Shown here in pieces: positions 51,891 to 61,069 of a DNA stretch of 64,000 nt. Each line of letters opens with the position of its first letter. The stretch's first letter is position 1. Under the pieces are notes generated by a model. The model was not told where the DNA came from and did not search any database. It saw nothing but the letters and a program-made list of their open reading frames with translations. The translations under genes and the position numbers were made by a program. Source of the stretch: Scatosoma sp900555925 (GTDB lineage: Bacteria > Bacillota > Clostridia > Christensenellales > Borkfalkiaceae); the NCBI GenBank assembly GCA_959603585.1, contig CAUGYD010000005.1:1-64000 (forward strand), in the 5' to 3' direction.

Positions 51891-52331
51891 TCATCCCCTG
51901 CCCGTGCTTCCGAATCCGCCCGCGCCGCGGACCGTATCGGAAAGCTCTTCCGCTTCCTGAAATTCCGCCTTCAAAAAGGGAGTGACGACGAGCTGCGCAA
52001 TGCGTTCTCCGCACTCTATCGTCTGGACGGAATCCGAATGATTATAGAGAGCGACGAAAACCTCGCCCCGATAATCCGCGTCTATCACGCCCACTTTATT
52101 CGCGGGAGCAAGACCGCGCTTGCTTGCGAGCCCGCTTCTCGCATATACCAATCCCGCATATCCCTCGGGAATTTCCACCGCAATCCCCGTCCGAATCATC
52201 TTTGTTTCTCCGGGACGGAAGCTCACTTCTCCGTCGGTCACGGCATATAAATCCGCGCCAGCCGCGTAAGCGGAACCGTATTTGGGCAATACCGCGCGTT
52301 CGTCAAGTTTTTTCACCGATATCGTAGGCAT
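51891..52331 (-). CDS. dut: dUTP diphosphatase
   Basis: 146 residues with all five trimeric dUTPase motifs: AGADLYAVTDG (I), YARSGLASKRGL (II), GVIDADYRGEVFVAL (III), ERIAQLVVTPFL (IV) and the mobile C-terminal RGAGGFGSTGRG (V). It hydrolyses dUTP to dUMP, keeping uracil out of DNA and feeding thymidylate synthesis. First of the trmB/adh/HAD run. Cytoplasmic homotrimer. Confidence 0.95.
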   Translation of the reverse strand: MPTISVKKLDERAVLPKYGSAYAAGADLYAVTDGEVSFRPGETKMIRTGIAVEIPEGYAGLVYARSGLASKRGLAPANKVGVIDADYRGEVFVALYNHSDSVQTIECGERIAQLVVTPFLKAEFQEAEELSDTVRGAGGFGSTGRG

Positions 52332-52573
52332 ATTTTTTCTCCCGACAATAAATTTTATCCGAAATTTATTATATCAGATAACAGACGAAAAAGCAAACGA
52401 AAGAAGGGGCCGCCGCAGGCGAAAAAAAGTTTTCTCCCGTCCTTTGCCCCTCCTTTCGTTTCCTTAGGTCTTTCGGCGAGTTTCGCCCTCTTCGTTTCCG
52501 TAAATCTCCCCCGATTAAAAAGCTCTTTTGCTTCTTTGTCCCCCTTTCGGGAATTTTTACTCCGCTCTTTTTC

Positions 52574-53326
52574 TCACCCCAGAGCCGTATCCAAAAGCAT
52601 CATTAGCGCAAAGCCTGCCAATAAACCGACGAGCGCCAAAGATTTGTTCTCCGAAAAGCTCTCGGGAATAAGTTCGGCGGCCGTTACGGCCACCATGGCC
52701 CCGGCGGCAAAAGCCAGCGCCCAGGGCATCAGACTTCCGATAACCGTAGCCGCCAAAGCGCCCAAAACGGCGGAGGGAATTTCCACCGCGCCCGAAAGCA
52801 CGGAGAGAAAAAAACTTTTTTTACGGCTCATTCCGCGGGCGCGCAAAGGACAGGCGACGCAAAGCCCTTCGGGAAAATTCTGTACGCCGATTCCGAAAGC
52901 CAGCATGGCCGCCGGGACGAGACCGCCGCCGGCGAAAGCCACGCCTACCGCCATGCCTTCCGGAATATTGTGCAAAGTCACCGCGGTATATAAAAGGCCG
53001 CTTTTTCCGCCGTTCTCCGCCCTTTTCTCGGAACGGGAAAGGAGACGGTCGGTAAGGACGATAAAAGCGCCGCCGATACAAAAGCCCAAAGTCACGGCGA
53101 CATAGGGAGGAACGGCACAGGGATAATCGAACGCGGGAGAGAGCAGAGAAAAGAAAGACGCCGCCAGCATGATCCCCGCCGCGGAGCTTTCCGCAATCAC
53201 CGAAAATCCCTTTTTCGGTTTATCGGAAAAGAAAATCACGCTCGCTCCCGCCGCAGTCATGAAACAGGTATATAACGACGCGAACAACGCCTGCCATACA
53301 GGCGAAAGGTTTTCCAAAAAATTCAT
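52574..53326 (-). CDS. ZIP-family (GufA-like) metal transporter
   Basis: 250 residues from MNFLENLS. About eight membrane segments with the two metal-binding helices of the GufA subgroup: TLHNIPEGMAVGVAFAGG (helix IV) and GIGVQNFPEGLCVACPLR (helix V). A polar loop (DRLLSRSEKRAENGGKSG) separates helices III and IV. ZIP proteins take up zinc or other divalent metals. The earlier in-frame ATGs lack spacing to AAGGAA. The 240 bases downstream to dut contain no gene I can support. Confidence 0.88.
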   Translation of the reverse strand: MNFLENLSPVWQALFASLYTCFMTAAGASVIFFSDKPKKGFSVIAESSAAGIMLAASFFSLLSPAFDYPCAVPPYVAVTLGFCIGGAFIVLTDRLLSRSEKRAENGGKSGLLYTAVTLHNIPEGMAVGVAFAGGGLVPAAMLAFGIGVQNFPEGLCVACPLRARGMSRKKSFFLSVLSGAVEIPSAVLGALAATVIGSLMPWALAFAAGAMVAVTAAELIPESFSENKSLALVGLLAGFALMMLLDTALG

Positions 53327-53532
53327 CGGTAAATACATTCCTTTTTTATCTTGACAGCGGCTCCGTATATGCGGAGTACCGCTTATAAGCAGTATATGCC
53401 CGATTGCGCCTTTTTGTCCGTAAATCGCCCTTCGTCCGCCGCAAAAAAACAGAGTCCTCGCGCATATCCGCAAGAACTCCGCAAAATTTTTCCGATTTTT
53501 CGATTCTGCCTCTTTCCTCTTTCGGCCGCTCA

Positions 53533-54582
53533 TTACATGCCGGAGAAATAATCTATTTTCATCGCTTTTCTGACTTCAAAGAGCGTTTCCGCCGCCGCGG
53601 CGCGGGCCTCTTTGCAACCTTTGAAGAGAATGTCCCAAATTGCAGGGAGATCCTCCGCCAGCTTTTCTCTCTTTAAGCGAATGGGTTCCAAAGTCTCCTG
53701 CATGACCGCATTCAAAAACTTCTTTACCTTCATGTCGCCGAGACCTCCGCGTTCGTAATGCGCTTTCATCTCCGCAAGGTTCGCATACTCGGGCAGATAC
53801 CGCTGAAAGTGCTCTTCCCTGCAAAATGCGTCGAGGTAGATAAACGTGGGATTGTGTTCCGTGTCGCCGGGATCGCTCACTTTCAAGTGATTGGGGTCGG
53901 TATACATTCCCATGACTTTCCGCTTGATTTCGTCCGCCGAATCGGAAAGATAGATACAATTTCCCAAGGATTTACTCATCTTTGCCATGCCGTCCGTTCC
54001 CGGCAGACGAAGACAGGATTTATTCTCGGGAAGAACCGCCTTCGGCTCCGTCAGGGTCTCTCCGTATAAGCCGTTAAAGCTCCTCACGATCTCCCGCGCC
54101 TGTTCCAGCATGGGGAGCTGATCCTCTCCGACGGGGACGGTATTGGCCTTAAACGCAGTGATGTCCGCCGTCTGAGATACGGGATAGGTCAAAAATCCCA
54201 TAGGCAGGGAAGCGCCGAAATTCTTCTGTTTGATTTCCGCCTTTACGGTCGGATTGCGTTCCAACCGCGACAGGGTGACGAGATTCATGTAATAGAACGT
54301 AAGTTCCGTAAGTTCCGTCACATAGGATTGAATAAAGACGGTGGATTTTTCGGGATCGATCCCGCAGGCGAAATAATCGAGCGCCACTTCCGCGACGTTG
54401 GAACGCACCTTTTCGGGATTGTCGAAATTGTCGGTGAGGGCCTGCGCATCCGCAATCATGATATAAATTTTATCGTATTTTCCGCTGTTTTGCAGTTCTA
54501 CTCGGCGCTTCAAGGACCCGACGTAATGCCCGATATGCAGTTTTCCCGTAGGTCTGTCGCCCGTCAGAATGATATTTTTCAT
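53533..54582 (-). CDS. trpS: Tryptophanyl-tRNA synthetase
   Basis: 349 residues, usual length. Class I signatures: HIGHYVGSLK (HIGH, near 16) and MAKMSKSLGN (KMSKS, near 205). The tryptophan pocket region QTADITAFKANTVPVGEDQL is intact. It charges tRNA-Trp. A strong promoter at 54620-54649 gives a 30-nt leader, too short for a T-box. Confidence 0.96.
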   Translation of the reverse strand: MKNIILTGDRPTGKLHIGHYVGSLKRRVELQNSGKYDKIYIMIADAQALTDNFDNPEKVRSNVAEVALDYFACGIDPEKSTVFIQSYVTELTELTFYYMNLVTLSRLERNPTVKAEIKQKNFGASLPMGFLTYPVSQTADITAFKANTVPVGEDQLPMLEQAREIVRSFNGLYGETLTEPKAVLPENKSCLRLPGTDGMAKMSKSLGNCIYLSDSADEIKRKVMGMYTDPNHLKVSDPGDTEHNPTFIYLDAFCREEHFQRYLPEYANLAEMKAHYERGGLGDMKVKKFLNAVMQETLEPIRLKREKLAEDLPAIWDILFKGCKEARAAAAETLFEVRKAMKIDYFSGM

Positions 54583-54619
54583 AAAAATTTTTCCTTTCCG
54601 AAGTATCCATTTGAAAGAT

Positions 54620-54649
54620 ATTATACCATGCGTCCGCCGCGGTTGTCAA
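54620..54649 (-). promoter_or_regulatory. Promoter of trpS
   Basis: On the minus strand TTGACA and TATAAT are separated by 18 bases, 37 bases upstream of ATG. Confidence 0.75.
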
Positions 54650-54730
54650 GGAATTTTCTTTTTTGATACCCGCGGGATATTTTTCGGATATTTTTACTTC
54701 CCGATATTTTCCGCCGTCCGCCAACCGACT

Positions 54731-55789
54731 TTACTTTCTGATACCGAAGGCATAACGGGCGGTAAAATGGTAAACCTGTCCCGCGGGAACAATCGAAGAA
54801 CCGTATTCCGCATAAGCGGGTACGTTGACGTTATTGGGAATCGCCTGCGTTTCGAGGCAAAGCCCTCCGCAACGGCCGTAATAATGTCCTTTTTTCCCCG
54901 TCTGATCGAGTCCGTTTCCCGCATAGAACTGCACGGCGGGCATATCGGTATAACATTTCATTTCGATTCCGCTCTTGGGGCTGTATAAAACGCCGTAAGG
55001 CTCAGAGACGTCGCGTTTTTTATCGAAAATGAAGCAATGGTCGTAACCGCCGCCGTAAGAGAGGTCCCTATTCGTCGTCCGCTCCCCGTCGTCCTTTCCG
55101 ACCTCTTTGGCCGTCGTGAAATCGAACGGAGTGTCCTTCACGCTCAAAAATTCCCCGTGGGGAATGAGTTCGGAATCGGTCGGAGCGATATACGGAGCCT
55201 CGAGGAAGAGTTCATGATCCAAAATCGTGCATTTATCCCCTTCTCCGCTCAGATTGAAATAAGCGTGATTGGTGAGGTTGATCGCCGTCTTTTTATCGGA
55301 AACCGCCGTATATTCGATCCCCAGAACGCCGTCGGAAAAAGTATATACGACCGTCACTTTGAGATTTCCCGGATAATTTTCCTCCCCGTCGGGCGAGAAC
55401 AGGGAAAGTTCCAATTTATCCCCGTCGATCTTTCCGTCCCAGAGCTTTTTGTCGAAGCCTTCTTTTCCGCCGTGGAGATGATTGCTTTTGTCGTTGATAT
55501 AGAGGGAGTACGTCTTTCCGTCGATTTCGAGATGCCCTTTGTCGATACGGTTTCCGAAACGTCCGATGAGCGCGCAGAGATAGCCTCCGTTTTCGAGATA
55601 CCCCTTTACGGTATCATACCCCAAAAGCACGTCCGTCGGACGGCCGTTCTTATCGGGAAGGACGAGGCTCTGTATAATCCCGCCCAAAGAAAGCACCTTC
55701 ATGCTTTTATCGCCGTCCGCGAAAGTATAAGCGTATACTTCTCTCCCGTCGGGCATTTTGTCGAATACCGATTTTGTAATTTTTGTCAT
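54731..55789 (-). CDS. galM: Aldose 1-epimerase (galactose mutarotase)
   Basis: 352 residues from MTKITKSV (AAGGAGG 6 bases upstream). Active-site motifs: DKSNHLHGGKEGFDKKLW (His), NLTNHAYFNLSG (His), RDLSYGGGYDHCF, GLCLETQAIPN (catalytic Glu). It equilibrates alpha- and beta-galactose (or glucose) ahead of galactokinase. The galK gene lies just upstream on the same strand, so the pair is probably one operon of the Leloir pathway; galT and galE are not in the window. Confidence 0.92.
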   Translation of the reverse strand: MTKITKSVFDKMPDGREVYAYTFADGDKSMKVLSLGGIIQSLVLPDKNGRPTDVLLGYDTVKGYLENGGYLCALIGRFGNRIDKGHLEIDGKTYSLYINDKSNHLHGGKEGFDKKLWDGKIDGDKLELSLFSPDGEENYPGNLKVTVVYTFSDGVLGIEYTAVSDKKTAINLTNHAYFNLSGEGDKCTILDHELFLEAPYIAPTDSELIPHGEFLSVKDTPFDFTTAKEVGKDDGERTTNRDLSYGGGYDHCFIFDKKRDVSEPYGVLYSPKSGIEMKCYTDMPAVQFYAGNGLDQTGKKGHYYGRCGGLCLETQAIPNNVNVPAYAEYGSSIVPAGQVYHFTARYAFGIRK

Positions 55790-55934
55790 ATAAATCCTCC
55801 TTACGCGGAATCTTCCGCAGTTAAATTTTTTCAACTTTTTAATTCTATTTTTCGTCGAGGTCGCGCACAAAAAAATACACTCTGAAAATTTTCATACACG
55901 TCCTGTTTTTCGATTTTCTATCCGCCGATAAAAA

Positions 55935-57317
55935 TCAAAAATTTACGCGCATGGTTCCGACCTTTCTCACCGCTGCGGGAAATACGTTTTCCCGCCCGAA
56001 TACGCGCGCCATTGCGCGGATATATTTTTCCTTTTCCGCATCGGAAACGCAGGCGAGCACCGTTCCCGCGAAGCCGCCGCCGTGTAGGCGGTACCCGCCG
56101 TTTTTCAGCAGCTTTTCCGACAGCTTCAACGCGAGGGAAACGGGCTGAACATCGCTGTTCGGAACAAAACAGTTCTGTAAATATTTCTGACTGCTTTCGC
56201 CGCTTTCCTTCATGCAATTCAAAAACGCGGACATATCGCCGCGGCGCAGAGCCTCTGCCGCACGATCGACGCGAACGTTTTCCTCAAAAAAATGAAACGC
56301 GCGCAAGATCGCCCGTTCGGAAACCTTCTTCCGAAGATTCGGAAGAGCGTTCAACAGCGAATTTTCATTGATTTCACGAAGCGTCCTTTTACCGAAAAAA
56401 GCCGCCACTTCCGACATTTCGCCGCGGATTGCGGCATAATATTCCGTCAGTTCCGAATGGGAGCCTCCCGTATTCGTAATGACGAGACTGTACCCCTTCG
56501 GCAGAGGGAGAGCAGAGACGGACGGAACCGACGAATTTCTGAAATCGATTTTATTCAGTCCGCCGTAAGCGACGCCGGACTGATCCAAAAGTCCGCAGGG
56601 CTTGCCGAAATACTCGTTTTCGGCAAAACGGCCGACCTCCGCTTTTTCAGAAGGCGTCATTTTTCCGTTCAGATGCAAATCGTTGAAAATTTCCGCAATC
56701 AATACTTCAAAAGCCGCGGAAGAAGACACCCCCGCGCCGCGGAATACCGTGCTCTCCGTATAAGCGGAAAAGCCGCCGAAGTCTTTAAGGGAATATCCGA
56801 GCCTTTCTATCCCCGCAGCGACCCCGCGGGCTAGGGAAGCGCTCCTGCCCGTCTCCGCGCGCTTTCGCGCCGTGTCCGAGACCTGAAAACGGACGGGACG
56901 AAACCCTTTGGAAGCAATTTCAACGAGTCCGTCCCCGCGGCGTTTCACCGCCGCCACGATATCGCAGGAAATCGCCGCGACGATTACTTTTCCGCCGTTA
57001 TGGTCGGTATGATTCCCGATAATTTCCGCTCTTCCCGAAGAGGAATAGAACGCTTCGGGTTCACACCCCTTCAACGACCTGAAACCTTTTGCGACCGCAC
57101 GATATCGTGCTTCGGGGACGCCCGCGGCCGTTTCGCCGTATAAAATCCGATAATCCAAAAGTCCCTCCTCCCGCTTCGGCAATTTTTTCAAATCCGCAAA
57201 GCGTTCTCTTTCGCGAGCGCATTTTATCTTTCGACGATCCGCATCGGCTAATTTCCAAAAAAGCCGCGAAAGTTCCGAAGTTTTTCCCTCTTTTACAAGG
57301 AGATGGTTCGGATACAT
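55935..57317 (-). CDS. galK: Galactokinase
   Basis: 460 residues, longer than the usual ~390 because of an N-terminal extension of about 65 residues, a form common in Clostridia. GHMP kinase signatures: GRAEIIGNHTDHNGG (near 95), FRGAGVSSSAAFEVLIAEIF (ATP motif) and the C-terminal LHGGGFAGTVLACV. It phosphorylates galactose to galactose-1-phosphate. The TATAAT box is 4 bases upstream of the ATG at 57317 and no ribosome binding site is visible, so the mRNA is likely leaderless. Confidence 0.92.
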   Translation of the reverse strand: MYPNHLLVKEGKTSELSRLFWKLADADRRKIKCARERERFADLKKLPKREEGLLDYRILYGETAAGVPEARYRAVAKGFRSLKGCEPEAFYSSSGRAEIIGNHTDHNGGKVIVAAISCDIVAAVKRRGDGLVEIASKGFRPVRFQVSDTARKRAETGRSASLARGVAAGIERLGYSLKDFGGFSAYTESTVFRGAGVSSSAAFEVLIAEIFNDLHLNGKMTPSEKAEVGRFAENEYFGKPCGLLDQSGVAYGGLNKIDFRNSSVPSVSALPLPKGYSLVITNTGGSHSELTEYYAAIRGEMSEVAAFFGKRTLREINENSLLNALPNLRKKVSERAILRAFHFFEENVRVDRAAEALRRGDMSAFLNCMKESGESSQKYLQNCFVPNSDVQPVSLALKLSEKLLKNGGYRLHGGGFAGTVLACVSDAEKEKYIRAMARVFGRENVFPAAVRKVGTMRVNF

Positions 57318-57321
57318 ATTT

Positions 57322-57350
57322 ATTATATCACACTTTTTTGTTTTTGTAAA
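57322..57350 (-). promoter_or_regulatory. Promoter of galK
   Basis: On the minus strand TTTACA and TATAAT are separated by 17 bases. The expected start point coincides with the galK initiation codon. Confidence 0.7.
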
Positions 57351-57382
57351 TATCGGAAAGCGATTTTACACAAAATAAGGAC

Positions 57383-57529
57383 ATGAAAAAAAATCTTTTG
57401 CCCTTTGCGGCGCTCATGTTTTTATGCGCGGTTTTTTTCGTGGCGGCAGGAGCTTTTCTGCTCTTTCCGTCCCTTCCCCTCTCCGACCTGCCCGTCATTC
57501 CCGCTTTTCTTCCCCTGCGTCCCTTTTGA
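57383..57529 (+). CDS. Possible small membrane protein (48 aa)
   Basis: 48 residues: Lys-rich start, one long hydrophobic segment (LLPFAALMFLCAVFFVAAGA) and a Pro-rich end (FPSLPLSDLPVIPAFLPLRPF). A weak AAGGAC site directly before ATG. It ends 14 bases before a good terminator, and no other gene claims this 300-base gap between galK and pyrE. No family recognised; it may be spurious. Confidence 0.35.
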   Translation: MKKNLLPFAALMFLCAVFFVAAGAFLLFPSLPLSDLPVIPAFLPLRPF

Positions 57530-57543
57530 CGTATTAAACAAAG

Positions 57544-57580
57544 AATGCGGGCATACCGATTTCGGTAGCCCGCATTTTTT
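57544..57580. terminator. Bidirectional terminator downstream of the pyr operon
   Basis: AATGCGGGC-A-TACCG and CGGTA-G-CCCGCATT form a 14-bp stem with one mismatch and a 4-base loop, with T6 on the plus strand and A-rich sequence for the minus strand. It can end the pyrE transcript (minus) and the small ORF (plus). Confidence 0.8.
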
Positions 57581-57618
57581 CTGTTCGTCAATTTATTTCT
57601 CAGGTATACTTATTTTCT

Positions 57619-58284
57619 TTAATCCACTCCGTAGGTCTTTCTGTATTCATACATCGCGGGGAGATATTCCTTTCCGTCGATGACGCCCTTTTCGATCGCC
57701 GAAATAATATCCGCCATCGTGACGATGGAATATACCTTTACGCCGAATTCTTTATACGCTTCCTGAACGGCGGAAAGTCCACTTTCCAAGCCTTTTTCCA
57801 TTCTGTCCACGGAAATGACCATTCCCGCTATTTCCACATCCGCCGCCGATTTGAGTTTGGGCAGAATTTCCCTCAAAGCCTTTCCCGACGTCATGACGTC
57901 CTCGACGATAATGACCCGCTCCCCGTTCTCCAACGCTTTTCCGACGAACAGGCCGCCTTCGCCGTGATCCTTCACCTCTTTTCTGTCAAAACAATAATTT
58001 ACGTCCGTGCCGTATTTTTCATACAGTGCCACCGCCGTAGTGACCGCCAAGGGAATTCCCTTATATGCGGGTCCGACCAGCGTATCCGCCTGCAAGCCGT
58101 TGTCGTGCACGCAGGCCGCGTAATAAGCGCCCAAACGCGCGAGCTGCGCCCCCGTCTTATAATTTCCCGTATTGATGAAATACGGGGCTTTCCGGCCGCT
58201 TTTCAGCGTAAATTCCCCGAAGCGCAAAACGCCGTTTTCCACCATGAATCTGATAAATTCTTCCTTGTAGGTAAGTTGCTGCAT
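57619..58284 (-). CDS. pyrE: Orotate phosphoribosyltransferase
   Basis: 221 residues. PRPP motif RVIIVEDVMTSGKALREILP, substrate loop FDRKEVKDHGEGGLFVG and N-terminal FGEFTLKSGRKAPYFINTG. It makes OMP from orotate and PRPP, the fifth step of UMP synthesis. Last gene of the pyr operon. Cytoplasmic. Confidence 0.96.
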   Translation of the reverse strand: MQQLTYKEEFIRFMVENGVLRFGEFTLKSGRKAPYFINTGNYKTGAQLARLGAYYAACVHDNGLQADTLVGPAYKGIPLAVTTAVALYEKYGTDVNYCFDRKEVKDHGEGGLFVGKALENGERVIIVEDVMTSGKALREILPKLKSAADVEIAGMVISVDRMEKGLESGLSAVQEAYKEFGVKVYSIVTMADIISAIEKGVIDGKEYLPAMYEYRKTYGVD

Positions 58285-58305
58285 TTTTCTTTTCCTCCCG
58301 AACGG

Positions 58306-59220
58306 TTATCCGTTTAATTTTACCGTACCCGTCAATTCGGATACGTTTTTTATTCCGTGACGGTCGCACCAATCGTTTAACTCGTCGATAATCTTCGGAC
58401 AGGCAAACGGATCGGTAAAATTTGCCGTCCCCACCTGTACCGCGACGGCGCCCGCCATGAGAAATTCCACGGCGTCTTCCGCACAGGTAATTCCGCCCAT
58501 TCCCACGACGGGAATTTTTACCGCGTTCGCGGCTTCGTACACCATGCGGACGGCAATCGGCTTGATCCCCGCGCCCGAAACGCCGCCCGTATTGTTCGCC
58601 AATACGGGTCTGCGGCGCTCGATATCGATCGTCATGCCCGTAAAGGTATTGACGAGCGAAACGCAGTCCGCGCCTCCTTCTTCCGCCGCACGGGCATTGG
58701 CGGCGATGCTTTCCGCGTTCGGCGAAAGTTTGACCATCAAAGGCGTCTTTTTCAGGGCGGTTTTTGCCGTTTTCGTCACCTCTTTCACGCTCTCGGGGCG
58801 GATTCCGAACGCCATTCCGCCCGAGCGGACGTTCGGACAGGAGATATTCAGCTCTATGATATCCGCCAGCCCGTCCAAACGGGCGCAGATTGCCGCGTAG
58901 TCCTCCAAGGTTTTTCCCGCGACATTGGCGACGACGGCCGTCCCTTTGGCTTTCAGCCAATCGAAATCGTATTTTATAAAATGTTCGACTCCCGGATTCT
59001 GCAACCCCACGGCGTTCAAAATGACTCCGCGCGATTCCGCTATGCGGGGAACGGGATTTCCGAGACGGGGCTCCATCGTCAGTCCTTTCGTGGATACGCC
59101 GCCCAGACGCCCTATATCGTACAATTCGTCGAATTCGCGGCCGAATCCGAAAGTGCCCGACGCGGCGATGACGGGATTTTTCAAAGTCACTCCGCAGAGA
59201 TTTACCGATAAATTTGCCAT
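58306..59220 (-). CDS. pyrD: Dihydroorotate dehydrogenase (class 1B catalytic subunit)
   Basis: 304 residues. FMN-binding TIM barrel: VIAASGTFGFGREFDELYDI, NLSVNLCGVTLKNPV at the start, IIELNISCPNVRSGGMAFG (catalytic-loop Cys), GMGGITCAEDAVEFLMAGAV. It oxidises dihydroorotate to orotate and passes electrons to PyrK. The adjacency with pyrK establishes the NAD-linked class 1B enzyme (PyrDB). Confidence 0.95.
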   Translation of the reverse strand: MANLSVNLCGVTLKNPVIAASGTFGFGREFDELYDIGRLGGVSTKGLTMEPRLGNPVPRIAESRGVILNAVGLQNPGVEHFIKYDFDWLKAKGTAVVANVAGKTLEDYAAICARLDGLADIIELNISCPNVRSGGMAFGIRPESVKEVTKTAKTALKKTPLMVKLSPNAESIAANARAAEEGGADCVSLVNTFTGMTIDIERRRPVLANNTGGVSGAGIKPIAVRMVYEAANAVKIPVVGMGGITCAEDAVEFLMAGAVAVQVGTANFTDPFACPKIIDELNDWCDRHGIKNVSELTGTVKLNG

Positions 59221-59235
59221 AATTCTCCCGCTCCT

Positions 59236-59991
59236 TTATAAAATCACGTTCCGAATATCAAAGACGGGACCGTCTTTACATACCCGCGCATGCTCTCCGT
59301 TCGTAAGATTGCATACGCATACGAGGCAGGCTCCGATTCCGCAGCCCATACGCTCTTCCAAAGAGACGAAACAGGGAATGTTTTTCCCGTCCAAAGCCTC
59401 CTTCAACGCACGGAGCATGGGCAGAGGGCCGCAGGAAAGCACCACGTCGGGGCGGTACCCCGCGCTAAGGTCACGCACAAACGCCTGTACGGCGTTCATC
59501 TTTTCTCCGAAGCTGCCGTCGTCCGTCACCGCCAAAAGCCTGTCCGCCCGCTTCAAATCCTCCATGCCGCAGACCGCGCCTCGATTGCGGAAGCCGATAT
59601 AGGCGGAAAGCTCCTTTTCCCCCGCATATTCGCGGAGGACGGAAATCATGGGAAAAATCCCCACGCCGCCGCCCACGAGAGCGACTTTCTTTTCGTTTTC
59701 CGCGACAAAAAAACCGTTGCCGAGGGGCATGAGCACGTTCAAGGTTTCTCCCGCCTTCTTCAAAGACAAAAGTTTGGTTCCTTCGCCCTTAATCTGGAAA
59801 CAGACGGTAATTTTCTTTCCCTCCGCACGACACACCGCCAAAGGGCGGCGCAAAAGATGACTGCCGCCGACGGAAAGCTCGGCAAATTGTCCCGCGCGCA
59901 CTTCGGGTTTTTCGGGGAGTTCAAAAGTCAAAGAATGAATATTTTCCGCAATTGGGATATTTTCGACGATTTTCGCCGTATATTCGCGCAT
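59236..59991 (-). CDS. pyrK: Dihydroorotate dehydrogenase electron-transfer subunit
   Basis: 251 residues. FAD-binding RRPLAVCRAEG, NAD-binding LVGGGVGIFPMISVLREY, and a C-terminal [2Fe-2S] site with four cysteines in ERMGCGIGACLVCVC and ARVCKDGPVF. It moves electrons from PyrD's FMN to NAD+. Between pyrF and pyrD in the operon. Confidence 0.95.
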   Translation of the reverse strand: MREYTAKIVENIPIAENIHSLTFELPEKPEVRAGQFAELSVGGSHLLRRPLAVCRAEGKKITVCFQIKGEGTKLLSLKKAGETLNVLMPLGNGFFVAENEKKVALVGGGVGIFPMISVLREYAGEKELSAYIGFRNRGAVCGMEDLKRADRLLAVTDDGSFGEKMNAVQAFVRDLSAGYRPDVVLSCGPLPMLRALKEALDGKNIPCFVSLEERMGCGIGACLVCVCNLTNGEHARVCKDGPVFDIRNVIL

Positions 59992-60002
59992 GATTTCCTC
60001 CG

Positions 60003-60911
60003 TTACCTGCCCATTTTTCCGATCGCTTCGGACAGGTCTTTCTGCATTGCGACGGCCGCCGCGCGCGCCGCTTCGTAATAAGTGCCGCCCGTTTTCTTAT
60101 ACGCGCACAAAATCCCGCGGGAATTATTCACTACGCCTCCCAACCCGTCTTTTCCGAAACAGCAGCGCAGCATTTCCGCGCTTCCGCCCTGCGCGCCGTA
60201 CCCCGGAATGAGGAAAAAGGTATGCGGTAGCTTTTTCCTCAGCCGTGCCGCTTCTTCGGGGTGCGTCGCACCCACGACCGCGCCGACCGCGGAATAACCG
60301 TATTTTCCCACGGTGCTTTCTCCCCATTTTTCCACGAGGCCGCCCATGTATTCGTATACGGGCGTTCCGTTTTCGAGGAGGAGATTTTGGAGCTCCCCGC
60401 TCGACGGATTGGAGGTCTTGACGAGCACGAAAATTCCTTTATCCCGCTCTTTGCAATCTTCGACGAAAGGCACGATTCCGTCCGTGCCGAGATAGCCGTT
60501 GACGGTCACATAGTCGGAGGGAAAAGCGGAAAAACGCGCGCCCTCCACGGACGTTTCGCCCAGAAATGCCCTGGAATAACAGGCCGCCGTGGAGCCGATG
60601 TCGTTGCGTTTCGCGTCCGCGATGACGACGAGCCCCTTTTCCGCCGCATAAGAGAGCGTTTCCCTGTACGCTTTCAGCCCTTCCGCCCCGTACATTTCGT
60701 AATAGGCGATCTGCACCTTTACGGAAGGAACAATATCGCAGAGGGTATCCACGAGCTTTTTATTGAAATAAAAAATGCGTTCCGCGACGTCGGAAAAATC
60801 TTTTGCACCCGCACGCATATCGTCGGGCAGGTAATCGAAACTCGTATCCAGCCCCACGCAGGTGGGATTCTGCAATTCTATGATGCGTTCAATGAGACGA
60901 TCGGTAATCAT
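60003..60911 (-). CDS. pyrF: Orotidine 5'-phosphate decarboxylase (type 2)
   Basis: 302 residues, the length of the type 2 family. Catalytic lysine region VVIADAKRNDIGSTAACYSR, C-terminal phosphate loop FLIPGYGAQGGSAEM. It decarboxylates OMP to UMP. AGGAG precedes ATG. The 158 bases to pyrC contain an AAGCGCGC/GCGCG-type hairpin and no gene. Confidence 0.95.
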   Translation of the reverse strand: MITDRLIERIIELQNPTCVGLDTSFDYLPDDMRAGAKDFSDVAERIFYFNKKLVDTLCDIVPSVKVQIAYYEMYGAEGLKAYRETLSYAAEKGLVVIADAKRNDIGSTAACYSRAFLGETSVEGARFSAFPSDYVTVNGYLGTDGIVPFVEDCKERDKGIFVLVKTSNPSSGELQNLLLENGTPVYEYMGGLVEKWGESTVGKYGYSAVGAVVGATHPEEAARLRKKLPHTFFLIPGYGAQGGSAEMLRCCFGKDGLGGVVNNSRGILCAYKKTGGTYYEAARAAAVAMQKDLSEAIGKMGR

Positions 60912-61069
60912 AATTTTTTCTCCTCGTTATAAACGGTCAATAAACATGTTTCTTGCGCTCTGACAGGAAACATTCGGTAAGCTGTTTTTTCGTTCTTGCC
61001 ATAAACCGTTGGATAAGCGCGCTTCTTGCGCGTTGTTTGAAACGGTCGGCAAACACTTTTTCCGCCGCT

